A stretch of DNA of 64,000 bases, taken from assembly GCF_000936425.1 (NCBI RefSeq), contig NZ_AVFK01000032.1:1-64000 (forward strand). The letters run 5' to 3'. This document shows positions 32,963 through 41,083 of this stretch, one piece after another. The notes below the pieces were generated by a model. It saw nothing but the letters and a program-made list of their open reading frames with translations, did not search any database and was not told the DNA's origin. This DNA is from Skermanella aerolata KACC 11604 (GTDB lineage: Bacteria > Pseudomonadota > Alphaproteobacteria > Azospirillales > Azospirillaceae). Numbering within the stretch: the stretch's first letter is position 1; each line of letters starts with the position of its first letter. Both the position numbers and the translations under genes were made by a program.

Positions 32963-34026
32963 GTGATGATTATCCGGTTCAGGATCGGGAGAAGATGGGA
33001 GCGAAGGTCGGGACTAAGGGTCCCGATCAGCAGCGACAGGCGTTCCGCAGCGCTGTGCCGTGCCGTGCCGAGGAGATGGAAGGGGCCGAAATCCTCCACC
33101 GCGAAGGAGGCGGAGACGGTTCCAAGGCAGACGGCGGCGCGAGGATCGCCGGTCAGGACGAGGCCGGCGAGAAAGCCGCCGCAGAAGGCGTCGCCGGCTC
33201 CGGTCGGATCGACTGCTGCCGTCGGGAAGGCGGGAACCGCGACGGCATCGGTGTGCCCTGCCCCTGACGCGACCATGGCGCCGTCCGCGCCCAGTTTGAC
33301 GACGACCGTTCCGGCACCCTGCCGCCGCAGCGATGCCAGACCGCTTGCCGGGTCGAGACCGGGCGCCAGCACCGCCAATTCCTTCTCGCTCGGCAGGAAG
33401 GCGGTGACGGCGGCGAGGAACGACGACAGGCCGCCTTCCGCTATCGCCTGCGCGTTCGGGCCGGGATCGGCGGTGACGAAAAGCCCGCGGGCGAACAGCG
33501 CCTCGGCCATCGCGCGCTGGCTGGCCGGCTGGTTGGCCGCGAGGTGGACGCCCCTGGCGCTGGACCAGCGTACCGGGACATCCTCGATCCGCACGGGACT
33601 GCGCCGCCGGAAACTCGCGAAATCCGACCATGTCGCCGGCATGGCGCGCAAGTGCGCTTCCAGGGTGCGGCATTCCTTTGCAGAAAGCCGGTCGCCGTGC
33701 AGGGGCAGGCCGGGCGCATCGATCGGTGCGTGCAGGTGGTCGGCGCGGCTGCCGTCCGCCCGGTACAGGAACCACTCCGCCTCCCGGACTTCCTCATCGA
33801 CCGTGACGATGCCGGAGATATCGATGCCATGGGCGGACAGGCGCCGCAGCAGTTCCAGCGGGTAGTTCGCCGGGATGCGTCCGACGACGCCGACCTCGTC
33901 CAGCCACAGCCGGGCGCCCGCCGCCGAATAGACGGCGTTGCCGCCCATGGCGTCGCGGCCGACGCGGCCATCGGCCGCGACGACGTTGTCGATGATGATG
34001 CCGCCTGCCGTGAAGACCCGGACCAT
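32959..34026 (-). CDS. PfkB-family carbohydrate kinase, copy 1
   Basis: 355 residues from ATG 34026; the open frame runs further upstream but that part is antisense to the SIS gene. Opening VFTAGGIIIDNVVAADGRVG with MGGNAVYSAAGARLW matches ribokinase-type motif 1. PfkB motif 2 is DPTGAGDAFCGGFLAGL (catalytic Asp in GAGD) near residue 270. It should phosphorylate a sugar, sugar-amine conjugate or nucleoside with ATP. The stop overlaps the BtpA-like start by four bases; the SIS gene ends five bases before its start. PfkB plus SIS is the pairing seen in frl-type fructosyl-amino-acid pathways. Confidence 0.9.
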   Translation of the reverse strand: MVRVFTAGGIIIDNVVAADGRVGRDAMGGNAVYSAAGARLWLDEVGVVGRIPANYPLELLRRLSAHGIDISGIVTVDEEVREAEWFLYRADGSRADHLHAPIDAPGLPLHGDRLSAKECRTLEAHLRAMPATWSDFASFRRRSPVRIEDVPVRWSSARGVHLAANQPASQRAMAEALFARGLFVTADPGPNAQAIAEGGLSSFLAAVTAFLPSEKELAVLAPGLDPASGLASLRRQGAGTVVVKLGADGAMVASGAGHTDAVAVPAFPTAAVDPTGAGDAFCGGFLAGLVLTGDPRAAVCLGTVSASFAVEDFGPFHLLGTARHSAAERLSLLIGTLSPDLRSHLLPILNRIIIT

Positions 34027-34031
34027 GGCGG

Positions 34032-35159
34032 TCAGGCGCTGGGCAGCGCCTGGGGCGCGCCGAGCTGGAGGGCGGCACGCGCCTTGGCGAAATGATAGGC
34101 GAACAGGTGCAGCGGGACGACCGAGAGCAGCGCCGTCAGCGCCGGTAGCGTGGGGGGAATGCGGACGACTTCCTCGACCCGTGCCTCGATGTCGGGGGCG
34201 GCTTCCGACAGGACTGCTACGATCCTGCCGCCGACCGCCTCGCCGACCAGGGCAGTGTCGAGCGCCCGTTCGGCGCTGGCGGGGTCGCTGGCGAGCAGGA
34301 ACAGGGGATCGCCAGCCTTTTGGGAGCGGTAGTGATGATATTCCTCGAGCGGGATCGCGTAGGCGTGGATGGGCGACAGCTCCCTCACCTTGGCGGCGCC
34401 GATGGCCGCCGCCGCGAAGTTCGGCCCCAGCCCGGCGAACAGCATCAGGCCGGAAGCCGCGAACCGCTCCGCCACTCCTCGCATCTGGGTGTCGAGGTCG
34501 CGGCACAGCCGGTCCATCGTATCGGGCATGCGGGACAGTTCGGCCTTGATCGCGTCGCGCATCGTCGCGTCGCCGGCGTCGGTCCTGAGTTCGGCGCCCA
34601 GCGCCGTGATCAGCACCATCGTGGCGCTGGTGGATTGGGTCGGCCAGCCCTTACGGGTAGCATGGACGATGAGTCCGGCGTCGAACTGGGTCAGGATGGG
34701 ACTATCCGGCGTGTTCGAGATGCCGACCGCGAAGGCGCCGCGCGCCGAGGCGGCCTGGAGCGCCTTCATCACGGCAGGCGTATTGCCGCCCGAGCTGATG
34801 CCGATCGCCAGGGTCCGGGCATCGGCGGTCGAGGAACCGTAGGCCGCGAAGTCGAGCGCCTGGGCGGCCTCGACCGGAAGACCGGTCATCGTTTCCAGCG
34901 CGTGACGGACGGCGGCTCCGGCGAACCAGCTATCGCCGCAGCCGGCGATGACGATGCGGTCGATGGCGCACCGGTCCGCCCGTTCGGCGATTCCCCGGAT
35001 ACTGGCGGAAGCCGCCGCCAAGGTGGCGCGGATGGCGGCTCCCTGCCCCGTCATCTCGTCCCCCGTCCGCTCGACGCGGGCGAGGCGGTGCGGGTCGGCG
35101 GGGGTGTCGCGCGACGGCTCTGACGTGAGCGCCTTGAGGCGGCTCGCAAAGTCGGTCAT
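34032..35159 (-). CDS. Double-SIS-domain sugar isomerase/deglycase-like protein, copy 1
   Basis: 375 residues with two SIS domains: the first has VIAGCGDSWFAGAAVRHAL (about 69-87) and IGISSGGNTPAVMKAL (phosphosugar-binding serine loop), the second has FAGLGPNFAAAAIGAAKVRELS and PLEEYHHYRSQKAGDP (about 290). The PLEEYHHY stretch matches the catalytic glutamate/histidine region of GlmS-isomerase and FrlB-type deglycases. No glutaminase domain, so it is not GlmS itself. Likely works on a 6-phosphorylated amino-sugar or Amadori-type compound made by the adjacent kinase. Next gene downstream begins five bases after its stop. Confidence 0.88.
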   Translation of the reverse strand: MTDFASRLKALTSEPSRDTPADPHRLARVERTGDEMTGQGAAIRATLAAASASIRGIAERADRCAIDRIVIAGCGDSWFAGAAVRHALETMTGLPVEAAQALDFAAYGSSTADARTLAIGISSGGNTPAVMKALQAASARGAFAVGISNTPDSPILTQFDAGLIVHATRKGWPTQSTSATMVLITALGAELRTDAGDATMRDAIKAELSRMPDTMDRLCRDLDTQMRGVAERFAASGLMLFAGLGPNFAAAAIGAAKVRELSPIHAYAIPLEEYHHYRSQKAGDPLFLLASDPASAERALDTALVGEAVGGRIVAVLSEAAPDIEARVEEVVRIPPTLPALTALLSVVPLHLFAYHFAKARAALQLGAPQALPSA

Positions 35160-35195
35160 GTCGGTTCCAATTCAAGAGGTATCGGCAGCGGGAGT

Positions 35196-36029
35196 TCAGC
35201 GCCCGAGGCGCTCGAGACCCACGGCCTTGGCGATGATCAGCATCACGACGAAGGACAGCCCGATCTCCAGCGACGAGATCGCGGCGATGATCGGCGAACT
35301 GTCGAACTGGACGAGGTAGTAAAGCTCGACCGGCAGCGGCCTTGCCCGCACGTCCGAGGTGAACAGCGACACCGTGACGTTGTCGAACGCTTCGATGAAG
35401 GTGAAGGCCGACGCGGCGCAGATGGCCGGCGCCAGCTGGGGCAGCGTCACCCGCACGAAGGTCTCGAGCTTCCCGGCCCCCAGATTGGCGCTGGCCTCGT
35501 CCAGCAGCGGGTCGAGATCGGCCAGCCGGGCCATGACGATGCGGACGACGAACGGCAGGCAGAACACCGACAGGCTGAGGATCAGCATCAGGTCCGAGGC
35601 GCGAAACGCGATGTAGGCGCCGAAGAACAGGGAGGCGATGGCGATCACCATGCCCGGCATCATCTGCGGCGACAGCAGGAAGGCGTTCAGCGCCGCCCTG
35701 CCCCGGAAGGTTCCCCTGATGCTGGCGAAGGCGGCGGGCACTCCTATCAGCAGGCAGATTGCCATCACGGCGAGCGAGATCCGGACCGACACCAGGATCG
35801 AGTCCAGCAGTTGCTGGTTCGCGAAGACCGCCTGGTACCAGCGGGTCGAGAAGCCGGACGGCGGGAACGCGATGTAGGCGCGCGGTTCGAACGAGATCGC
35901 GATCACGATCAGGCTGGGACCGATCAGCAGCAGGATCGAGAACGCCGTCACCGCGATCAGCACCCAGCGGGCAAACCGGTCTATCGGCAGCATGGCCTGG
36001 GCGGAGGACGCCTTGATTTTTCGCATCAT
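35196..36029 (-). CDS. ABC importer permease, PotC type
   Basis: 277 residues, about six membrane helices. The conserved cytoplasmic EAA loop reads DEASANLGAGKLETFVRVTLPQLAPAI. The SISFEP-like IAISFEPRAYIAFPPSGFSTRWY segment near residue 45 is typical of PotC-like permeases of spermidine/putrescine and opine transporters. Overlaps the other permease by four bases. Part of the importer with the 36026 permease, 36934 ATPase and one or both binding proteins. Ligand unknown. Confidence 0.92.
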   Translation of the reverse strand: MMRKIKASSAQAMLPIDRFARWVLIAVTAFSILLLIGPSLIVIAISFEPRAYIAFPPSGFSTRWYQAVFANQQLLDSILVSVRISLAVMAICLLIGVPAAFASIRGTFRGRAALNAFLLSPQMMPGMVIAIASLFFGAYIAFRASDLMLILSLSVFCLPFVVRIVMARLADLDPLLDEASANLGAGKLETFVRVTLPQLAPAICAASAFTFIEAFDNVTVSLFTSDVRARPLPVELYYLVQFDSSPIIAAISSLEIGLSFVVMLIIAKAVGLERLGR

Positions 36030-36937
36030 CGGCGCACCTCGCTCCAGCGCGTCAGCCTGCCGCCGACCGACACGATGGCCAGGACGAAGGCGAAGCAGGT
36101 GGTCAGGAGCAGGGTGGCGAGAGCAGCACCCCGCGACCAGTCGAGCACCACGATGGTCTGCTCGTAGACCTGCACCGCCAGCGTCGAGTAGTTGCCGCCG
36201 CCGAGCAGCTGGGGAATGATGAAGTTGGTGTAGGACACCGCGAACACCAGGGCGAAGCCGGCGACGATGGCCGGCATGCTCATCGGGATCGTGACCCGGA
36301 AGAAGGTCTCGACCTGACTGGCGCCGAGGTTGAGCGAGGCTTCCTCGAACCGCCGGTCCCGTTCCGACAGCACGGCCAGCAGCGGCAGGATCATGAACGG
36401 CAGGTGGATCTGGGTCATGCCCATGACCACGGCGGTCGAGGTATTGAGGATCTGGAGCGGCTGGTCGATCACGCCGAGCGACAGCAGCGTCTGGTTCAGC
36501 AACCCGCGCCGGCCGCCCAGGATCACGATCCAGGCATATGTCCGGACCAGCGCGCTGGTCAGCAGCGGCGAGATGATCGCGACCAGCAGCAGCGTCCGCC
36601 AGACGCCCTTCAAATGGCCGTAGGCATAGGCGATGGGATAGGCCAGGACGAGGGTCAGGCAGGTCGAGACGACCGCGATCCAGAAGCTCCGCCACGTCAG
36701 GTTCCAGACCAGCGGATCGCCGAGCACGCCCGCGATATGCGTCAGGGTGAAGCCGCCATCCGTGATGGCGCCCCGGTCGATCGTCACGAAGCCGAAGGTC
36801 AGCAGCGTAACGATCGGCAGGACCATGAACAGCACGAGGTAGACCAGCGCCGGTACGGCGGGCCACAGGCCGCCGCCGTCGATCACGCGCCGGGCCAAAG
36901 ACAGCCGGGTCGGCTGGGCAAGCACCGCGTCGGTCAT
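36026..36937 (-). CDS. ABC importer permease, PotB type
   Basis: 303 residues, about six helices after a charged N-terminus. The EAA loop reads EEASLNLGASQVETFFRVTIPMSMPAI. PotB-like periplasmic segment at FGFVTIDRGAITDGGFTL. Four-base overlaps with the ATPase gene upstream and the PotC-type permease downstream give strict coupling. Related permeases import polyamines, mannopine-type opines and similar amines. Confidence 0.92.
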   Translation of the reverse strand: MTDAVLAQPTRLSLARRVIDGGGLWPAVPALVYLVLFMVLPIVTLLTFGFVTIDRGAITDGGFTLTHIAGVLGDPLVWNLTWRSFWIAVVSTCLTLVLAYPIAYAYGHLKGVWRTLLLVAIISPLLTSALVRTYAWIVILGGRRGLLNQTLLSLGVIDQPLQILNTSTAVVMGMTQIHLPFMILPLLAVLSERDRRFEEASLNLGASQVETFFRVTIPMSMPAIVAGFALVFAVSYTNFIIPQLLGGGNYSTLAVQVYEQTIVVLDWSRGAALATLLLTTCFAFVLAIVSVGGRLTRWSEVRR

Positions 36938-37983
36938 GGCCGGGGACTCCCCGACAGGAGGATCGCGGCGGCTTCATCACGGATACGGGCGGTGACGCGG
37001 GAACCGGGGGTGAGCGGTGCGACGCCCGGCCGGCGCGGCAGGACGGCACGCAGCGGCTCGCCCGCCCCGCAGTCGATCTCGTACTCGATCGTGGCGCCCA
37101 ATGCCGTGGCGAAGCCGACGCTGCCCTCCCAGCCGGGACCGGGACCTTCGGCGATGCTCAAGTTCTCCGGCCGGACGACCAGCGTTCCGGGGCCGTCGGG
37201 CATGGCCGAGTGGATCGGCTGTGGACTGTCTGTGCGGCCGGAGCGGATGGCGACCGGGATCAGGTTCGCCCGCCCGATGAAGTCGGCGACGAACGGCGTC
37301 TGGGGATGATCGTAGATTTCCAGCGGGGTCCCAAGTTGCTCGATCCGGCCGCCGCGCATGATCGCGATGCGGTCCGACAGCGTCATCGCTTCCTGCTGGT
37401 CGTGGGTGACGAAGATCGAGGTGATGCCGACGCGGTCAATCAGCTTCCGCAGCTCTATCTGCATCGACAGCCGGAGCTGGGCATCCAGCGCATTGAACGG
37501 CTCGTCCAGCAGCAGGACCTCGGGTTCCAGCACCAGCGACCGGGCGATGGCGACGCGCTGCTGCTGGCCGCCCGACAATTGCTTGGGGTAGCGGTCGCCG
37601 AAGGGCGTCATGGCGATCAGGCCGAGCGCTTCCTCGACCTTCTGGCGGATGAAGGCCTTCGGCTTGCGCCTGATCTTCAGCCCGTAGCCGATGTTCTCCC
37701 GGATCGTCAGGTGCGGGAACAGCGCGTAGTTCTGGAAGACGTAGCCGACATCGCGCCGGTTGGGCGGCAGGTGCGAGATGTCCTCGCCCTTGACGAGGAT
37801 GCGCCCGGCATCGGGGATGAGGAAGCCTGCGATCGAGCGCAGCAGGGTCGTCTTGCCGCAGCCGGATGGTCCCAGCAGGGTCACGACCGACCCCTTGGCG
37901 ATGGAAAGGCTGCAATCCCGCAGGACCTTCAGAGTGCCGAAGCCTTTCGACACGTTTTCGATGACCAACTGGCTCATGGTCAC
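36934..37983 (-). CDS. ABC importer ATPase, PotA type
   Basis: 349 residues. Walker A is GPSGCGKTT, the signature is LSGGQQQRVAIARSLVLEPEVLLLDEP with Walker B at its end, then THDQQEAMTLSDRI with the switch histidine. The last 110 residues form a TOBE-type regulatory domain (VRPENLSI, RVTARIRDE). This is the standard PotA/FbpC layout. It energises the two permeases that follow it. Overlaps the PfkB gene upstream by four bases. Confidence 0.93.
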   Translation of the reverse strand: MTMSQLVIENVSKGFGTLKVLRDCSLSIAKGSVVTLLGPSGCGKTTLLRSIAGFLIPDAGRILVKGEDISHLPPNRRDVGYVFQNYALFPHLTIRENIGYGLKIRRKPKAFIRQKVEEALGLIAMTPFGDRYPKQLSGGQQQRVAIARSLVLEPEVLLLDEPFNALDAQLRLSMQIELRKLIDRVGITSIFVTHDQQEAMTLSDRIAIMRGGRIEQLGTPLEIYDHPQTPFVADFIGRANLIPVAIRSGRTDSPQPIHSAMPDGPGTLVVRPENLSIAEGPGPGWEGSVGFATALGATIEYEIDCGAGEPLRAVLPRRPGVAPLTPGSRVTARIRDEAAAILLSGSPRP

Positions 37984-38876
37984 TCCAATTCCAGTGTGGC
38001 ACCCTGCGGTGCCGCGTATGAGAACTTTATACCCAGCGCGCTTGGCCCCTCGCCGGAAACCGCCAGCGCGCCGGCCGCCAGGGCCGCGTGCGCCGCATCG
38101 GCTATATCAAGGCCGGCCAGCAGACCGGCAGCGAGAGCGCCTACCGTGGCATCGCCGGCACCGGTCGGGTCGACGATTTCGGCGGCAAGCGACGGCAGGT
38201 GGAGGATATTGCCGCCGCCGGACGTGACGACGCGCAACCCGTCCGCCCCAAGCTTCTGGACGACAGCCGGACCCATGCTGGCAAGGCGGCGGGCCGCATC
38301 CTCGTCCCCCATGCCGGGATACAGCAGGCGGGTTTCCTCGCGGCTGGGCGCGAAGACGCGCAGGGCCGGGACGAGCTGAAGAATGCCGCCGGGGTCGGCA
38401 CGGGCGAAGGCCTCGCTGGTGTCGGCGACAACCGGAACGCCCTGCACGCGCGCGTCCTCGACAAGACGGGCAAGCTGGCTTACCGGCATCGGGCCGGCGA
38501 CAATCATGCCGAAACTGGACAGGTCTGCTGGCCATTCCGGCGCATGCTCGGCGCTCGATACCCACCATTCCGGGTCCCGGTAATGGGTCGAGACCCGGCG
38601 GCCGTCGGCGAAATGCCGGATATCGGCATGCCTCGACAGGGTGCTTTTACGGCTCAGGTGCGTCAGGTCGAGTTCGCCCGATGCCAGCGCCTCGATCCAA
38701 TAACCCGGATAATCGGCGCCGACGGAAGCGGCGAGCGCCACCTCGGCTCCGGCATGGCGCGCACCCAGACCGGCATAAAGGCAGGCACCTCCCGGCATGC
38801 GCCGGCTGTGGCCCGCCATATCCGTCACGGTGTCGATCGACAGGTATCCGACGACCAGAAGCTTGTCCGCAGCCAT
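37980..38876 (-). CDS. PfkB-family carbohydrate kinase, copy 2
   Basis: 298 residues. LVVGYLSIDTVTDMAGHSRRMPGGACLYAGLGARHAGAEVALAASVG is the ribokinase-type N-terminus; motif 2 is DPTGAGDATVGALAAGLL near residue 240 with the GAGD catalytic aspartate. It is only distantly like copy 1, so the two kinases probably phosphorylate different compounds or different positions. Ends by overlapping the ATPase gene; starts three bases after the SIS copy 2 stop. Confidence 0.9.
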   Translation of the reverse strand: MAADKLLVVGYLSIDTVTDMAGHSRRMPGGACLYAGLGARHAGAEVALAASVGADYPGYWIEALASGELDLTHLSRKSTLSRHADIRHFADGRRVSTHYRDPEWWVSSAEHAPEWPADLSSFGMIVAGPMPVSQLARLVEDARVQGVPVVADTSEAFARADPGGILQLVPALRVFAPSREETRLLYPGMGDEDAARRLASMGPAVVQKLGADGLRVVTSGGGNILHLPSLAAEIVDPTGAGDATVGALAAGLLAGLDIADAAHAALAAGALAVSGEGPSALGIKFSYAAPQGATLELE

Positions 38877-38879
38877 CGC

Positions 38880-39995
38880 CTAGAGCCCCGTTCCGAGCAG
38901 CGAACGCCGGGTCAGCAGGCGGCTGACGCGAAAGCGCGTCTCGTCGTCCTTAAGGTGCCGCCGCGTGTTCGGGTTCAACCCCGACGCTTCGGCAAGGCGA
39001 TACGCCAGCAGTTGCAGCGGCAGCGCCGTAACCAGCGGCGCCAGGACCGGATGGATCGGCGGCAGGGTGATCCTGTGCGTCGCCGTTTCGACGGGAGACG
39101 CCGCCGTGTCGATGACGAGCGTCGTGACGCCGAGGGCCGACAGCGCCCGGCAGGACTCGGCGGCGTAGTCCGCCAGGACCGGATGCGCGGCGATCACGAC
39201 GACCAGATCGGTCGCCGGCATCGACCAGTACTGGCTGTGGGCGAACTCCTCCAGATCGGCCGACCACGACGGCAGCCGCGTCAGCTCGACCAGCTTGGCG
39301 GCGCCGTAGGACGCCGTGCCGGTGTCGGCGCCGGCCGAGAGCAGCCGGACGCCCGTGAACGGCATGCCGGTCACGGCGGGCAGCACGGCTTCGGAAGCCG
39401 CGAGCACCGCCCGCTGCGCTTCGACCAACCCGTCGGACAACGCCGGCGATGCCGCATCGGCGATACCGTCCGCGATGCTCAGCAAAGCCGCTGATGTGGC
39501 GGTGTAGCTGGCTGTTCCGCACAGGAAGCCGGCGACGTCGGCAAGGTCGAGCGAGACCTTGGTTCCCGCCAGCTTGCCAAGCTTGCCGCCGTCACCGTTA
39601 ACTAGCGCCAGCAGCGGAATCCCTTTGGCCTGGACCAGGGTCGCCGCTTCCACCGTGCGGTCCACGTTGCCCGACATCGAGATCGCAACCACCCGGTCGC
39701 TCTCATGCAAGGTGTCGGCGCCGACCAGAAGCTCCATCGGGCCGACGGCGCGCCAGTCCAGGCCAAGGCCGGCGGCATGGGCCGACGCCGCCTGAGCCGC
39801 GAACAGCCCGTCGCCGCACCCGGTCACCAGGACGCGGCGGAGGGGACACGCGCTTCCCACCGCCAGGGCCTTGCCGGCCCGGCGGAACTCGCCGGACCGC
39901 TCGATCATGCTGGCGAGGACGTCCGGCTGGCGTGCGACATCCTCCAGCATAGGGGCCGGCATCGGTGACGGGTTCATGGCGGGACTGCCGGTCAC
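38880..39995 (-). CDS. Double-SIS-domain sugar isomerase/deglycase-like protein, copy 2
   Basis: 371 residues. First SIS domain: VLVTGCGDGLFAAQAASAHAAGLG and VVAISMSGNVDRTVEAATLVQ. Second: LLSAGADTGTASYGAAKLVELTRLPSWSADLEEFAHSQYW, where DLEEFAHSQY takes the place of the LEEYHHY catalytic segment of copy 1. The proteins share layout and family but differ clearly in sequence. Paired with the PfkB copy 2 gene as copy 1 is paired with PfkB copy 1. Starts inside the stop of the binding-protein gene (ATGA). Confidence 0.86.
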   Translation of the reverse strand: MTGSPAMNPSPMPAPMLEDVARQPDVLASMIERSGEFRRAGKALAVGSACPLRRVLVTGCGDGLFAAQAASAHAAGLGLDWRAVGPMELLVGADTLHESDRVVAISMSGNVDRTVEAATLVQAKGIPLLALVNGDGGKLGKLAGTKVSLDLADVAGFLCGTASYTATSAALLSIADGIADAASPALSDGLVEAQRAVLAASEAVLPAVTGMPFTGVRLLSAGADTGTASYGAAKLVELTRLPSWSADLEEFAHSQYWSMPATDLVVVIAAHPVLADYAAESCRALSALGVTTLVIDTAASPVETATHRITLPPIHPVLAPLVTALPLQLLAYRLAEASGLNPNTRRHLKDDETRFRVSRLLTRRSLLGTGL

Positions 39996-41041
39996 GATGC
40001 GAACAAGCGGTCGAATTCCTCGACGATGGCGCCGCGCTGCGGCGCGATCTTCGACCAGTCGACCGTCTGGAGTTTCGCCACTTCACCCGCGTTGGCCGGC
40101 GTGTAATCGCGTGCCGCCTCGGGAACCTCGACGCCCGCGACGGTCGGCCCGAAGAAGTAGGGCGCGTTGGCCGCCATTGCCTGATACTCGGCGGACAGGA
40201 TCTCGTTCATCCACTCGTTTACCAGATCGGGATGACGCGTCCCCTTGATCGCCGACATGAAGGATACGACGGCGATCGGACCCGGTTCCGGCTTGACGAA
40301 GCGGATCGGCAGGCCCTTGGCCGCCGCACCCGCCGCATCGTTGTTCCAGATCGGCGCCATCACGATTTCCTCGCGTTCCAGCATCTGAAGTAGTTGCGTC
40401 GGGGAGCGCCCGACCTGCGGCTGAAGCTCCTTCAGCTTCGTCCAGCCGGGCGCCAGATCAGTTTCCGACCCGCCGAACGTCTTGGCCGCCGCCACCAGGA
40501 AGCCGAGGCCAAGATTGGAGGACGCGCGCGGTATCCCGACCTGTCCCTTGAACTCGCTGGCCCAAAGATCCTTCCAGGATGCCGGTGGCGCCTTGACCAG
40601 ATCGGAGTTATAGGCGATCCCGATCAGCGAATAGCTGGCCGGCACGCCGTAGCCCTGGCTCTTTTCCATCAGGGAGGGAACGACGTTGGCCGCGTTGGGC
40701 ACCTTGGCCGGGTCGAGACGCTCGATATTCTTGTCGGCGATGGCGATCAGGTGGGGCGGCTCGCCGTTGGGCATCGCGTCGAACGGCGAATAGCCCTGGG
40801 CGGCCTTGATCTGCGCCACCACGTCCTGGCTCTCGCTGGGGACCAGCCGGATGGTCAGGCCCGGATGCTTCTGCTCCATACGGCGGGCGAGCCACTGGTG
40901 AGGCTCCTGAAGGGATCCGGCGAAGCTGACGATGACGAGTTCTCGGGCGCCCTGCGCCCGGACGATGCCGGGCGCCGCGAGAAGGGCGCCTGCCGTTGCG
41001 GCGCCGTGCAGGAAGCGGCGGCGATTGATGATCTGGGACAT
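39992..41041 (-). CDS. Extracellular binding protein of the PotD-like importer, copy 1 (Tat signal)
   Basis: 349 residues. The N-terminus NRRRFLHGAATAGALLAAPG is a twin-arginine signal ending in AQ. The mature part is a family 1/PotD-type binding protein: ELVIVSFAGSLQEPHQWLARRM at the start, YGVPASYSLIGIAYNSDLV, SWKDLWASEFKGQVGI, and WNNDAAGAAAKGLPI. It is paralogous along its whole length with the gene upstream. Starts 42 bases after that gene's stop and overlaps the SIS copy 2 start. Confidence 0.92.
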   Translation of the reverse strand: MSQIINRRRFLHGAATAGALLAAPGIVRAQGARELVIVSFAGSLQEPHQWLARRMEQKHPGLTIRLVPSESQDVVAQIKAAQGYSPFDAMPNGEPPHLIAIADKNIERLDPAKVPNAANVVPSLMEKSQGYGVPASYSLIGIAYNSDLVKAPPASWKDLWASEFKGQVGIPRASSNLGLGFLVAAAKTFGGSETDLAPGWTKLKELQPQVGRSPTQLLQMLEREEIVMAPIWNNDAAGAAAKGLPIRFVKPEPGPIAVVSFMSAIKGTRHPDLVNEWMNEILSAEYQAMAANAPYFFGPTVAGVEVPEAARDYTPANAGEVAKLQTVDWSKIAPQRGAIVEEFDRLFAS

Positions 41042-41083
41042 GGCGGAACTCCGGGAAGGTCTTGGGCTGGGCGCAGGCGCGGT

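Noticed and set aside
38880-39995. GlmS (glucosamine-6-phosphate synthase) for the SIS proteins
   Set aside because: Both SIS proteins lack the N-terminal glutaminase domain and its cysteine; only the isomerase-type half is present.
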